From Deltaproteobacteria bacterium (GTDB taxonomy: Bacteria > Myxococcota_A > UBA9160 > PR03): 64,000 bases of DNA. The notes beneath the pieces are model-generated. The model was given only the letters and a program-made list of their open reading frames with translations, was not told the DNA's origin and did not search any database. Numbering within the stretch: the first letter of the stretch is position 1; every line of letters starts with the position of its first letter. Both the position numbers and the translations under genes were made by a program. The stretch spans positions 62,001-126,000 of the forward strand of contig JAPSFT010000009.1 of assembly GCA_035063765.1 (NCBI GenBank). The letters run 5' to 3'. Shown piece by piece: positions 48,906 through 58,129 of this stretch.

Positions 48906-50999
48906 ATGATCGAGCGGGGCGTGCGCTACGACGCGGAGCGCGCCCTGGAGCTGCTCCGCCTGGGATCGGGGCGGCGCGATGCCGTGTTCCGCGAAGGGCA
49001 GGGGGAGGCGATCCGTCACATTGTCGAAGGCGCCGGGCGGCTGCTCGTGGTGCAGAAGACGGGCTGGGGGAAGAGCTTCGTCTACTTTATCGCGACGAAG
49101 CTGCTGCGTGAAGCTGGTCTGGGCCCTGCGATCCTCATCTCGCCGCTGCTGGCCCTGATGCGCAACCAGATCCTCGCCGCCGAGCGCATGGGCGTACGCG
49201 CCCGGACCATCCACTCCGGCAATCAGGAGGAATGGGAGGAGGTCGAGCGCGCGATCCGGCGCGACGAAGTGGACATCCTGCTCGTCTCTCCCGAGCGGCT
49301 CGCCAACGAGCGCTTCCGCGAAGAGGTCTTGGCGCAGGTCGCCGATCGGGTTGCCCTGCTCGTGATCGACGAGGCCCACTGCATCTCCGATTGGGGGCAC
49401 GACTTCCGCCCGCACTACCGGCTGCTCGAGCGCATCGTGGGCACCCTCCCGTCGAGCCTGCGGCTGCTCGCGACGACCGCCACCGCGAACGACCGGGTGA
49501 TGGAGGATCTGGCGGCCGTGCTCGGGCCCGACCTGGCGATCTCTCGGGGAGACCTTCAGCGCCCCTCGCTTGCGCTCCAGACGATCCGCCTGCCGAGCCA
49601 GGCCGAGCGTCTGGCCTGGCTCGCGGAGCACGTGCCGGCGCTTCCGGGCAACGGCGTCATCTACACGCTGACTGTTCGCGACGCGGGGCAGGTGGCCGCA
49701 TGGCTCCGGTCGCGCGGGATCGATGTCGAGGCATACACCGGCGACACGGGCGATCGCCGTGCCGAGCTCGAGCAGGCGCTCCTCGAGAACCGCGTGAAGG
49801 CGCTGGTGGCGACGACTGCGCTGGGCATGGGATTCGACAAGCCTGACCTGGCTTTCGTCATCCACTACCAGACGCCGGGCTCGGTGGTGGCCTACTACCA
49901 GCAGGTGGGCCGCGCGGGCCGCGCACTCGATGCGGCCTACGGCGTGCTGCTGTCCGGCGAGGAGGAGACCGACATCACCGACTACTTCATCGAGAGCGCG
50001 TTCCCCACGCCCGAAGAGGTCGGTGCGGTGCTCGAGGCACTCGAGGCGGCGCCGCAGGGTCTTTCGGTGCGGGAGCTGATGGGCGAGGTCAATGTCAGCT
50101 TTGGGCGGATCCAGAAGACCATCGACCTGCTCTCGCTGGAGTCGCCCGCCCCGATCGCCAAGCAGGGCGCGAAGTGGCAGCTCACCGCCGCGAACCTGAG
50201 CGATGCCTTCTGGGCGCGCGCCGAGCGGCTCACGGCGCTGCGACGGGCGGAGCAGGGCCACATGCAGGAGTACGTGACCCTGGGTTCTGGGCACATGGAG
50301 TTCTTGATCCGGGCGCTCGACGGACCGCCCGGCGAGCTCTCACAGCCGGTTCTGCCGCCCCTGCCAACCACGGTAGATCCGGGGCTCGTCCGCGATGCGA
50401 TCGAGTTCCTGCGACGTACGAGCCTGCCCATCGAGCCGCGGAAGCAGTGGCCGGCCGGAGGTCTGCCGCGCTACGGCGTCTCCGGTCGCATCCCGAAGGA
50501 GCTCCAGGCCCAGCCGGGCAAGGCGCTCTGCGTGTGGGGCGATGCCGGCTGGGGGGCCTCGGTCCGGCTCGGGAAGTATCATGACGGTCGGTTCTCGGAT
50601 GATCTCGTTGAGGCTTGTCGGCAGCTCGTCGAGCAATGGGGCCCGGACCCGGCCCCGACGTGGGTGACTTGCGTGGCCTCACGGCGCCACCCTGACCTCG
50701 TGCCGGATTTCGCGCGACGGCTCGCCGGTGCACTCGGGTTTGCGTTCGAGTCGGTCCTGGTGAGGACGGATGACCGCCCGGAGCAGAAAACCATGGCCAA
50801 CAGCACCCAGCAGGCACGGAACGTTGATGGGTCACTGGAGGTTCGCGGCCGGGTGCGGGGCGAGCCCGTGCTGCTGGTAGACGACATGGTGGATTCGCGG
50901 TGGACCCTCACCGTGGCCGCCTGGCTGCTGCGCTCGCATGAGAGCGGCGTGGTCTGGCCGCTTGCCCTGGCCCAGACGGGATCGGGCTCCAATGACTGA
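48906..50999 (+). CDS. RecQ-like helicase fused to a phosphoribosyltransferase-like domain
   Basis: This 697-residue protein has a RecQ motor with Walker A 'KTGWGKS' (51-57), '[19 protein letters not shown]', '[12 protein letters not shown]', '[13 protein letters not shown]' and '[13 protein letters not shown]'. Then comes a winged-helix-like middle, and at the end a PRTase-type domain with the PRPP loop '[14 protein letters not shown]' (about 660-675). RecQ's usual zinc-binding and HRDC domains are not evident. The next gene, overlapping by eight bases, is DprA-like. PRTase plus DprA is the ShosT/ShosA pairing of a known anti-phage toxin-antitoxin-like system; here a helicase is joined to the PRTase. 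Confidence 0.87.
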   Translation: MIERGVRYDAERALELLRLGSGRRDAVFREGQGEAIRHIVEGAGRLLVVQKTGWGKSFVYFIATKLLREAGLGPAILISPLLALMRNQILAAERMGVRARTIHSGNQEEWEEVERAIRRDEVDILLVSPERLANERFREEVLAQVADRVALLVIDEAHCISDWGHDFRPHYRLLERIVGTLPSSLRLLATTATANDRVMEDLAAVLGPDLAISRGDLQRPSLALQTIRLPSQAERLAWLAEHVPALPGNGVIYTLTVRDAGQVAAWLRSRGIDVEAYTGDTGDRRAELEQALLENRVKALVATTALGMGFDKPDLAFVIHYQTPGSVVAYYQQVGRAGRALDAAYGVLLSGEEETDITDYFIESAFPTPEEVGAVLEALEAAPQGLSVRELMGEVNVSFGRIQKTIDLLSLESPAPIAKQGAKWQLTAANLSDAFWARAERLTALRRAEQGHMQEYVTLGSGHMEFLIRALDGPPGELSQPVLPPLPTTVDPGLVRDAIEFLRRTSLPIEPRKQWPAGGLPRYGVSGRIPKELQAQPGKALCVWGDAGWGASVRLGKYHDGRFSDDLVEACRQLVEQWGPDPAPTWVTCVASRRHPDLVPDFARRLAGALGFAFESVLVRTDDRPEQKTMANSTQQARNVDGSLEVRGRVRGEPVLLVDDMVDSRWTLTVAAWLLRSHESGVVWPLALAQTGSGSND

Positions 51000-52335
51000 C
51001 GCGCTCTCGCCGAACACGAAGGCGATCTTGCTGCTGACGGCCCCGTTGATCACCGGGCGCAGCAAGAAGTCCAGCGATCTCCTCACACCGGGCGAGTACA
51101 AGAAGCTCGCCAAGCACCTGCTCGAGCTGGGAGCGAAGCCCGCCGATTTTCTGGCCCCTGCAGCCGACCAGCTCCTCGGCGATTGCCACCGCGTGATCGA
51201 CAAGGCCCGACTCGAGCGCCTGCTGGCCCGGGGCTTCCTCCTGAGCCAGGCTGTCGAACGCTGGCATGCCCGGGCGATCTGGGTGGTGAGCCGGGCCGAC
51301 GGCACGTACCCACAGAGACTGAAGGCGCGTCTGCGCGAGAATGCTCCGGCCGTTCTCTACGGCTGCGGAGACAGGAAGCTCCTGGAGAGCGGTGGTCTGG
51401 CTGTCGTGGGCTCGCGCAACGTCGACGACGCACTGATCGAGTACACGCAGGAGATCGGCCGGCTCGCGGCGTCGGCCGGGCGAACGCTGGTTTCCGGGGG
51501 CGCCCGGGGCATCGACCAGGCGGCCATGCGCGGTGCCCTGGAAACGGGCGGCAGGGTGACGGGCGTGCTCGCGGACAGCCTCGAGAAGACAGCCATGCAG
51601 CGAGAACACCGGAATATGCTGCTGGAGGATCAGCTCGTCCTGGTCTCTCCCTATGACCCGAGTGCGGGGTTCAACGTCGGCCATGCGATGCAACGCAACA
51701 AGCTGATCTACGCCCTGGCCGATGCCGCTCTGGTCGTGAGCGCAGACCGCGGCAAGGGCGGCACGTGGGCCGGTGCGATCGAGCAGCTCGAGACGCTGCA
51801 CCTGGTGCCCGTCTTCGTGCGCACGACAGCGGGATCCTCCGCCGGGCTCGATGCGCTTGCTGAGAAGGGGGCGCTGGCTTGGCCGGAGCCGGTCGATGCC
51901 GATGGTCTGGCCGCCGCGATCGCGACGCCAGCCCCCGAGCACAGGCCTCCGGCGGACCAGGGGCAGCTCTCCTTCCCGCCGCCTCGGGATGGCGCGGGGG
52001 AGGTCCGAGAAGCGGGGACTCCCGCTTCCGTGTCTCCAGCGAGCTTTCCTCCAGCGGACCAACGCGAGCTCTTGGCTGCCGATGAGCTGTTCTCGACTGT
52101 GCGTTCGCTGGTCGTTCGGCTCGTGCGCGGACCCACGAAGGCAGCCGAGATCGCCCGCGGCCTGGGAGTCACCGGACCTCAGGCCCAGAAATGGCTGAAG
52201 CGTCTCGTGGAGGAAGGTGTGCTGGAGAAGAACAAGAAGGATGCGCGCTATTCGATCTCCCAGGCGCGTCTGTTCGAATCCGAGGGTGCGCGCGAGCCGG
52301 CCGCCAAGACCAAGCCTGCAGGAACAGGGGAGTGA
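50992..52335 (+). CDS. DprA/Smf-like protein with C-terminal winged helix
   Basis: This 447-residue protein has an N-terminal helical part and a Rossmann-like DprA/LOG domain ('[16 protein letters not shown]', '[23 protein letters not shown]', '[23 protein letters not shown]'). A low-complexity linker leads to a winged helix ('[33 protein letters not shown]'). Classic DprA loads RecA on incoming single strands. Here the operon context and the coupled RecQ-PRTase gene point to a defence role like ShosA rather than competence. Confidence 0.88.
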   Translation: MTDALSPNTKAILLLTAPLITGRSKKSSDLLTPGEYKKLAKHLLELGAKPADFLAPAADQLLGDCHRVIDKARLERLLARGFLLSQAVERWHARAIWVVSRADGTYPQRLKARLRENAPAVLYGCGDRKLLESGGLAVVGSRNVDDALIEYTQEIGRLAASAGRTLVSGGARGIDQAAMRGALETGGRVTGVLADSLEKTAMQREHRNMLLEDQLVLVSPYDPSAGFNVGHAMQRNKLIYALADAALVVSADRGKGGTWAGAIEQLETLHLVPVFVRTTAGSSAGLDALAEKGALAWPEPVDADGLAAAIATPAPEHRPPADQGQLSFPPPRDGAGEVREAGTPASVSPASFPPADQRELLAADELFSTVRSLVVRLVRGPTKAAEIARGLGVTGPQAQKWLKRLVEEGVLEKNKKDARYSISQARLFESEGAREPAAKTKPAGTGE

Positions 52336-52423
52336 AGTCCGACACCACCGAGCCAGGCCTCGAGCGGTCGTTGCCGACCGGGAAGCGCAGGCGGGCAGGG
52401 GAGCGGCCCGCGCTGGCCTCCTT

Positions 52424-52624
52424 TCAGCGGCGAGCGGTCGCTCGAAGCCAACGAATCGCCTTGGCGACCGTCTTGTCGGTGACGCCGAGCCGGGCGGCGA
52501 TCACCGGGTCGGTCAAGCCAAGCTCGCGCAGTTGAAGAGCTTTCGAGGCGATGGCCTGGTCGACGGGCGGCTCCGAGGTCGCGACCAGCGCCACCTCGAA
52601 TGGCTGCGCCCCGGCGGTTCGAAT
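52424..52624 (-). pseudogene. C-terminal HTH fragment cut off by IS66
   Basis: An open frame from the left edge of the IS element to a TGA at 52424 reads 'PFEVALVATSEPPVDQAIASK' and then 'LGVTDKTVAKAIRWLR', a helix-turn-helix end. Such HTH tails occur at the C-termini of some recombinase/zinc-ribbon proteins, so it may be the relic of a second recombinase. The part that should continue on the other side of the IS was not found. Confidence 0.5.
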
Positions 52625-52697
52625 GTAACTGCTCGCCGCGCCCCGTCTCGACGCTCGGTGGTGCGCGGAGCAGCCTGTGCGCTCGATGGCGGTGGGA

Positions 52698-54215
52698 TCA
52701 GCCGAGGTCGCTGGGCAGCGTGACGGTGCCAGGCGTGGCGATGGCGCGGCGCGTGGCCTCGGCGAGATAGGCGGCGGGCTCGAGGCCAGCGAGCTTGGCC
52801 GACTCGAGCAGCGAGTAGAAGAGCGCCGCCACCTGGGTCCCGCGCAGGGACTTCGAGCCGTAGTGGTTCTTGCGCCCGACGACGAGGCCTCGCAGCGCGC
52901 GCTCGGTGGCGTTGTTGTCGAGCGGGATGGCCGGGTCGTCGAGGAAGCGCACGAGCCCGGGCCACAAGCCGTCGGCGTAGGCGATGGCCCGGCCGAGCCC
53001 GGACTGGGGCAGCACGCGCTGCGCGAGCATCCAGGCGCGGAGCTCTGCGACGAGCGGCGCCGAGCGCTCGCGGCGAAGGCGCGCGAGGTACGCAGCGGGA
53101 TCGTCGACCGTGGCCTTCTTCGCACAGGCCTCGACGTCGTAGAGCCGCCCGATCAGATCGAGGGCCTCGCCGGCCTGCGGGAAGGCGGGCTCGCACTCGA
53201 GGAGCTTCCTCCTCACGTGCGCCCAGCAGTGGGCGAGCGTGAAGCGGGCGGCCTCGGGCCCGTCGCGCATCTTGGCGAGCGTCGCGTAGCCGCTATAGCC
53301 GTCGCATACGACCACACCCGCGTAGTCGCGCAGGATCGCGCCCGCAGCCTGGGCGGAGCGCGAGGGGTCGATGCGATAGAAGACGCTGTCCGGGGCGGTG
53401 ATCGACCAGGCATACCAGCGTTTGCCGCCGCCGCGCTCGAGCAGCGGCCAGACCGTCTCGTCGGCCCCGACGACCGGCGCCGCAAGGACGTGCCCGTGCA
53501 GGGCCTCGTAGGTCGGGGCGAGGTGGTGGTGGAGGGCGAGGAGCTGGTCGAAGAGGGTCTGGGTCTCGACCGTGAGCCCGCCGCGCGCCATCTGGCGCAC
53601 CTGGCGGGCGAGCGGGAGATGGTCGGCGTACTTGGCAACGGCCACCGCGACGGCGAAGTCGACCGAGTAGCGGCCACCGGGCCGGAGCTTGGGCGCCCCG
53701 AGGGCGGTCTCGACGCACCCGCCGCAGCGGCAGCGGTACTTCTGGCGCCGGTGGCGGACGATCCGGAAGCTGCGCTCGACGACGTCGACCTCCTCGCTCT
53801 CCTCGTACTGGCCCGCCATCTCCGTGAGGGCGCCCCCGCAGGCGGTGCAGGCCTGGTCGGCCGGGTCGAGGGTGTGGAGGACCTCGACGAGCGGGAGCTT
53901 GGGCTGGGGGCGCGGGCCGTGGCCGCGGCGCGCTGCGGGCGGCGGAGGCGGCGGGGGTGCGTCGGGCGCCGGTGCGTCCGCCGCGGGGCGCTGCTCGGCG
54001 GAGCGGCCGAAGAGCTTGCGCTGCATCTGTGCGAGCTGCGTGCGCAGCGCCTCGAGCTCGAGCTGGAGCGCCACGCTGGCGTCCTTGCCCTCGAGCGCGG
54101 CGAGGCGCGCTACGAGTGTGGCGATGCGCTGGTGAAGCTTCGTGTTCTCCTGCTGCTGCAGGAGCGCCACCTGGCGCAGCACGTCGAGACGCGACTCGGT
54201 GGCGAGATCGATCAC
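52698..54215 (-). CDS. tnpC: IS66 transposase TnpC
   Basis: This 505-residue DDE transposase has an N-terminal leucine-zipper-like coiled coil ('KLHQRIATLVARLAALEGK') and a zinc finger ('CTACGG...CRCGGC'). The catalytic core has 'VGADETVWPLL' (first Asp), 'VVCDGYSGYATL' (second Asp) and 'PLDNNATERALRGLVVGRKN' (Glu). A C-terminal IS66 signature follows. It looks intact. Confidence 0.95.
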   Translation of the reverse strand: MIDLATESRLDVLRQVALLQQQENTKLHQRIATLVARLAALEGKDASVALQLELEALRTQLAQMQRKLFGRSAEQRPAADAPAPDAPPPPPPPAARRGHGPRPQPKLPLVEVLHTLDPADQACTACGGALTEMAGQYEESEEVDVVERSFRIVRHRRQKYRCRCGGCVETALGAPKLRPGGRYSVDFAVAVAVAKYADHLPLARQVRQMARGGLTVETQTLFDQLLALHHHLAPTYEALHGHVLAAPVVGADETVWPLLERGGGKRWYAWSITAPDSVFYRIDPSRSAQAAGAILRDYAGVVVCDGYSGYATLAKMRDGPEAARFTLAHCWAHVRRKLLECEPAFPQAGEALDLIGRLYDVEACAKKATVDDPAAYLARLRRERSAPLVAELRAWMLAQRVLPQSGLGRAIAYADGLWPGLVRFLDDPAIPLDNNATERALRGLVVGRKNHYGSKSLRGTQVAALFYSLLESAKLAGLEPAAYLAEATRRAIATPGTVTLPSDLG

Positions 54216-54224
54216 GGCGGCGAC

Positions 54225-54581
54225 TTACACCGATCTACGTCTCTCCGCAAGGGGCTGCGGCCGAATCGTGCGCGGCGAGAGGGCAACCCGCCCGATCATG
54301 CGGCTGCCCTCGAGATAGAGCGCGAGCTCGCTCATCGTAAGCTCGAGTGCGATCCCGTCCGCACGTTCCCACGGCGCCGCGAAGCGGCCCGCCTCGAGCC
54401 GCTTGTGGTAGAGGCAAAGACCCGTGCCGTCGTAATGGAGAACCTTCGCGCGCGTGCGCGTCTTGCTCGTGAAGAGGAAACACTCGCCCGAGAGGGGATC
54501 GCGCCCGAGCGCCGAGGCGACCAGCGCCGAGAGCCCATCGAAGCCCTTGCGCAGGTCCGCCGGCGCCGCGTAGGCGAACAC
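54225..54581 (-). CDS. tnpB: IS66 accessory protein TnpB
   Basis: This IS66 Orf2-type protein has 'APADLRKGFDGLSALV', 'FLFTSKTRTRAKVLHYDGTGLCLYHKRLEAGRF' and 'ELALYLEGSRMIGR'. The first usable start is GTG 54581 (118 residues), slightly short at the N-terminus; the natural family start lies about six codons earlier, where no start codon exists. The gene may have lost its start or be made by frameshifting from tnpA, whose frame overlaps it. Confidence 0.8.
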   Translation of the reverse strand: MFAYAAPADLRKGFDGLSALVASALGRDPLSGECFLFTSKTRTRAKVLHYDGTGLCLYHKRLEAGRFAAPWERADGIALELTMSELALYLEGSRMIGRVALSPRTIRPQPLAERRRSV

Positions 54582-54949
54582 CCGCAGTGCCCGCGTGCTC
54601 CCGATCGAGCGAGCGCCCGCACCACCTCGAGCGCCTCGCCGAGCGAGAGGCCCTCGACCCGATGCCCCGCACGGGTGACCACCGAGAGTTCGTGCGACGG
54701 CTGCGGCGGCGCCACGACCCGCACGCGGCGCAGCGTCGAGACCTGCGCGTCGCGCCGGCGCCAGCGCGTCAGCGCGCTCTTCGAGAGCCCGAGCGTCGCT
54801 GTGATCTCGGCCCACGGCCGCCCCACGCCGCGCGCCTCGGCCACATAGCGCAACACCTCCCGGCGCACCGCGTCCGGGATCCGCTGCCGCACGCCCCGTC
54901 GTCCGAGCGACCGCACCGCCGCCCGTGCTCGCCTCGCGCTCGTCTCCAT
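54332..54949 (-). CDS. tnpA: IS66 accessory protein TnpA, reading on into tnpB
   Basis: The first ~110 residues form a TnpA: an HTH 'EITATLGLSKSALTRWRRRD' after a basic start, and an end like 'AGHRVEGLSLGEALEVVRALA', where TnpA normally stops next to tnpB. Here no stop follows and the frame runs about 250 bases further through tnpB as Arg/Ser-rich nonsense. A lost stop or a frameshift-linked fusion is likely. Confidence 0.7.
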   Translation of the reverse strand: METSARRARAAVRSLGRRGVRQRIPDAVRREVLRYVAEARGVGRPWAEITATLGLSKSALTRWRRRDAQVSTLRRVRVVAPPQPSHELSVVTRAGHRVEGLSLGEALEVVRALARSGARGHCGCSPTRRRRTCARASMGSRRWSPRRSGAIPSRASVSSSRARRARARRFSITTARVFASTTSGSRRAASRRRGNVRTGSHSSLR

Positions 54950-55176
54950 CTCATGCCCTCCTCGTGCCCCGCATCCTCCACGCGCAGGGCGCCGAGCTCA
55001 AGACGGGGGACGGCGAGCAGTTACGACCGAAGCGGCCCCGCAACGACGACGATGCCAACCCGCATCGATCCGGCGGCGTGTCGCTCGGGAGCCACGTGTG
55101 CGGGACGGACAGCAGGTGTTCGTGAGCCGGGCCGCGCGCGGCCGTGAGGGCCGGATCGGGGTCGCTCCCGCGCCGT

Positions 55177-55983
55177 CTAGCGCCTCCGCCGACGCAGCGC
55201 CAGCGCGAACAAGGCGGCTGCGCCGAGCGCCTGCGGCGTCGGTTCGGGCGTCGGGATCACCGTGTTCGTGCCCGACCATCGATAGTCCGCGTCGCCGAGG
55301 CCGCCGCCGGACACGTGGACCCAGAGCCCCCCGCTCGCGCTCGAGCTGCTCTCCCCGTCCGCCGCGAAGAGCTCGAGCGTCGCGCTCACCTGCCCCGCGA
55401 CGTCGATCTCGTAGCTCCGGGCGGCGAGCTCCTCGAGCGTGAAGGTGCGCGTGACCGTTCCCTCGCCCGCCGATCCCGCCGGACACCAGCCCGAGGGGGC
55501 GGCGTCGGTGGAAACGCTCGCGGCGCAGGTCTCGCTGAAGGGCTCGATCTGCACCTGCCCGGAGGCCTTGGCGACCGTCCCGCCGAGAAGGACAGCGAGA
55601 TCCGCCGCGATGCCCGCCGTCACGGTCACGGGACCGCTGGGAAAGGGATGCGGCGGTCCGAGGCGGATCGTCTCTTCGATGCGTGCCGTCGCGCTGTGGC
55701 TGATCGGAGCGAAGGGCGGAATCCCGACCGACTCCGCATGAGCGGAGAGCGCACCGTCACCCCACGCGCTGGCCGTGTAGCTCTCGTGCGACGCGCTGGG
55801 CTCGAGCGGATTCAGGTAGCTGGCGGAGAGGGCATCTATGGAAATGTCCGATGTCGCCTGCTGGTCGCCTCCGGCATAGGCCGACAACGAGTAGTTGTAG
55901 GCATCAGCGCGCGCGGCGTGGAGCAGCAGGACCACGCCGGCCATGAGCCGTATCGCAATCGCTTCGTGCGTCGTCCGTGTCAT
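55177..55983 (-). CDS. exported PEP-CTERM protein
   Basis: This 268-residue protein starts at ATG 55983, set by GGAGGA directly upstream. It has a signal peptide (ending ARADA-YN), a beta-rich middle with two Cys, and the C-terminal sorting tail 'TPEPTPQALGAAALFALALRRRRR' (PEP motif, helix, Arg cluster). It should be processed by an exosortase and exposed at the envelope. The function of the middle is unknown. Confidence 0.85.
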   Translation of the reverse strand: MTRTTHEAIAIRLMAGVVLLLHAARADAYNYSLSAYAGGDQQATSDISIDALSASYLNPLEPSASHESYTASAWGDGALSAHAESVGIPPFAPISHSATARIEETIRLGPPHPFPSGPVTVTAGIAADLAVLLGGTVAKASGQVQIEPFSETCAASVSTDAAPSGWCPAGSAGEGTVTRTFTLEELAARSYEIDVAGQVSATLELFAADGESSSSASGGLWVHVSGGGLGDADYRWSGTNTVIPTPEPTPQALGAAALFALALRRRRR

Positions 55984-56057
55984 CTGGGTTCCTCCAGGAC
56001 CGCTTCCGCGGAGACCCGCAGTCCCGGTGAGCATTCGCCGTGAAGCGATGGGGCTAG

Positions 56058-56546
56058 CTAGGCCGAGGGCCTGCCGTCGGCGGCGAGCTCGAGCGTGGCG
56101 ATGTCGATCTTGCGCATCTCCAGCATGGCTTGCATGGCGCGGCGAGCGCGGCCCTCGTCGGGGTCGGCCAGCAGCTCGGTCAGGCGCCGCGGAACGATCT
56201 GCCACGAGCAGCCCCAGCGGTCCTTGAGCCAGCCGCAGGCGCTCTCCTGGCCGCCGTTGGCGATCAGTGCCGTCCAGAGCCGGTCGGTCTCGGCCTGGTC
56301 GGCGGTCTCGATCTGGAACGACACCGCCTCGGTGAACGGGAACTGCGGTCCGCCGTTGAGCCCGACGAACTTCTGTCCGGCCAGGGTGAAGTCGACCAGG
56401 AGCGGGTAGCCCTCCGGGCCGGAGGGCGTGGCGGCCGGCGAACGCAGGACCCTGTCGACCCGCGAATCGGGCAGCAGAGCCACGTAGAAGCGGGCCGCCT
56501 CCTCGGCCTGGCCGTCGTACCAGAGGCAGGGGGTGATCTTGGACAT
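56058..56546 (-). CDS. VOC-superfamily PhnB-like protein
   Basis: This 162-residue protein of the 3-demethylubiquinone-methyltransferase-like/PhnB branch of the glyoxalase fold has 'ITPCLWYDGQAEEAARFYVALLPDSR', 'FTLAGQKFVGLNGGPQFPFTEAVSF', 'ALIANGGQESACGWLKDRWGCSWQIVP' and 'AMQAMLEMRKIDIATLE'. ATG 56546 follows GGGAGGG. Members mostly lack a proven substrate. It diverges from the next gene. Confidence 0.9.
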   Translation of the reverse strand: MSKITPCLWYDGQAEEAARFYVALLPDSRVDRVLRSPAATPSGPEGYPLLVDFTLAGQKFVGLNGGPQFPFTEAVSFQIETADQAETDRLWTALIANGGQESACGWLKDRWGCSWQIVPRRLTELLADPDEGRARRAMQAMLEMRKIDIATLELAADGRPSA

Positions 56547-56699
56547 GGGTCCCTCCCTTCGCTGCTGGGCGCAAGCGGATGGTCGCTCTCCGGGGTGATG
56601 ACGAACGGGGGGGTACGGATTCGACCCGGCAGCGTTCGCCGGTGTCGGCGCGGACGTGCTACCGAGCCTCTCGTGGGGCCCGCGCCGAGGAGCCGCTCG

Positions 56700-57281
56700 A
56701 TGAACCAGGGCAAGCCGCGATCCATCGTGGCAACGATCGTGGGTCTCGTGGCCCTGGGCGCCGGGCTGGCCGCCTTCCTGGTTCCCCTCCGGCACGCGGG
56801 TCCCTACGGAATCCCCGGGCTCGGCCTGGTGGGCGGGCTCCTGTGCTTCGTGATCTCCGGAGCGCTGCTCGCGCGCGGCGCGCCGGCGCCCGCCCGGGTC
56901 ACCGCCCTGGTGGCGTCCCCGTTCGTCCTGTTCCTGGCGCTCTACGGCGCCCTCGCGGAGCTCGAGGAGGTCGTCGTCCTCTACAGCGGGGACGCCGAGC
57001 TGCGCTTGTGGGTCGTCGATGCCGACGGGGTCCCGTGGGTCTCGATGGCGCGCGCCAAGGCGGAGCGGCACGCGCTCGACGGCGCAAGGCTCGAGCTGCT
57101 GCGCGGCGGCGTGACGCGTTGCGTGGTCCCTCGGATCGTCGACGATCCGGTGGCGAACCGGCGCACCTTCGATCTGCGGCAGGAGAAGTATGCGATCCAG
57201 CGGCTGGGAGGCGTTCTCGGCATGTTCGGCGACGGACCCGGCCGCGACACGATCACGTTGCGCCTCGATCCTTGCGGGTGA
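56700..57281 (+). CDS. small membrane-anchored uncharacterised protein
   Basis: This 193-residue protein has three predicted membrane helices in the first 85 residues ('IVATIVGLVALGAGLAAFLV', 'GLVGGLLCFVISGALLA', 'ALVASPFVLFLALYGAL'). A soluble C-terminal domain with 'ELRLWVVDADGVPWVSMARAKAE' follows, which looks like a split-barrel (PNPOx/F420-type) strand pattern. No cofactor motif is clear, so I leave function open. ATG 56700 has GAGGAG upstream. Confidence 0.65.
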   Translation: MNQGKPRSIVATIVGLVALGAGLAAFLVPLRHAGPYGIPGLGLVGGLLCFVISGALLARGAPAPARVTALVASPFVLFLALYGALAELEEVVVLYSGDAELRLWVVDADGVPWVSMARAKAERHALDGARLELLRGGVTRCVVPRIVDDPVANRRTFDLRQEKYAIQRLGGVLGMFGDGPGRDTITLRLDPCG

Positions 57282-57341
57282 GCAGCCCGGAGCATCGCAG
57301 CGACGATCGGCCCATGGCCCTCGGGCGTCCGCCTGCCGCCC

Positions 57342-58010
57342 TCAGTCGGCTTCGGTGACCGAGTCCTGGACCCGGGCAGTCCAGTCCTTGGTCTTGTTCA
57401 TCGCGTCGGAGAGCGCAGCGTTGGCCGTGGCGGCGTCCCGCTTCGACTCCGCGAGGCGAGCCGCGACGAGCCGCGCCTTCGTCTCCTGCACGGGCAGGTC
57501 GATCTCGAGGTAGCCGACCCCCCGGCTCGCCTCGACGATGTCGGCCTCGGCATCCACGCTGGGCTCGGCGACCAGCTTGCCCTTCAGCTTCTCGAGCCTG
57601 GTGTGGGTGTCGGCCACCTCCACGCCGGTCACCTCCTTCACGTCGTCGAGCACGCCCATCACGGGAACGACGTCGTCCCCCTTGGCCTTCCTGGCCTTGT
57701 GACGGTGGAGCAGGTTGGCGAGCGCGGCGCGATAGCTCTGGCGCGGGCTCAGGCCGTCGAGAAGCAGCAGCGCGTGCTCGGTCTCGCGGGCCGCGGTCGC
57801 GAAGTCCGACGACGTCGCCATCGCCTTCTGCGCCGCGGCGATGTGATCCATGATGGCCTGTCCGGTCTTGCCATAGGAGACGCGCACGTCCTGGCTCATC
57901 GCCGAGACGGCGACGACATCCTCGGTCTCCGCGCGGGTGACACCGGGGAGCAAGGTGCCGGCGAGCGCCAGCGCCCCGGCGGCGGCGATCCAGATCCTGA
58001 TCGGTTGCAT
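57342..58010 (-). CDS. YfdX-like periplasmic protein
   Basis: This 222-residue protein has a signal peptide (ending TRA-ET), followed by an all-helical Ala-rich body: 'SYGKTGQAIMDHIAAAQKAM', 'ARETEHALLLLDGL', 'VVPVMGVLDDVKEVTGVEV' and a late helix 'ARLVAARLAESKRDAATANAAL'. The pattern and size fit the YfdX family, stress-linked periplasmic proteins. ATG 58010 follows AGGAGAG. Confidence 0.65.
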   Translation of the reverse strand: MQPIRIWIAAAGALALAGTLLPGVTRAETEDVVAVSAMSQDVRVSYGKTGQAIMDHIAAAQKAMATSSDFATAARETEHALLLLDGLSPRQSYRAALANLLHRHKARKAKGDDVVPVMGVLDDVKEVTGVEVADTHTRLEKLKGKLVAEPSVDAEADIVEASRGVGYLEIDLPVQETKARLVAARLAESKRDAATANAALSDAMNKTKDWTARVQDSVTEAD

Positions 58011-58129
58011 GGGGGTCTCTCCTGTTGGTCGGGTCCGGAAGTCGGACATGGAGCGAAGGGAGCGAGTGTACGAAACTGGCGACGCAGCGCGGGCGGGCGC
58101 CGGGTGGGCTTCGAATGGGATGGCGTCGA

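Larger units (their letters stand above)
52625..55024 (-). mobile_element. IS66-family insertion sequence (2.4 kb)
   Basis: The left end begins GTAACTGCTCGCCG (52625-52638) and the right end is its reverse complement, ending at 55024. With the following CCCCGTCT block this makes imperfect terminal inverted repeats of about 27 bp. Inside are tnpC, tnpB and tnpA in the usual IS66 order, on the minus strand. The 8-base flanks GTTCGAAT (left) and GACCGAAG (right) differ, so no clean target duplication remains. Confidence 0.85.
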
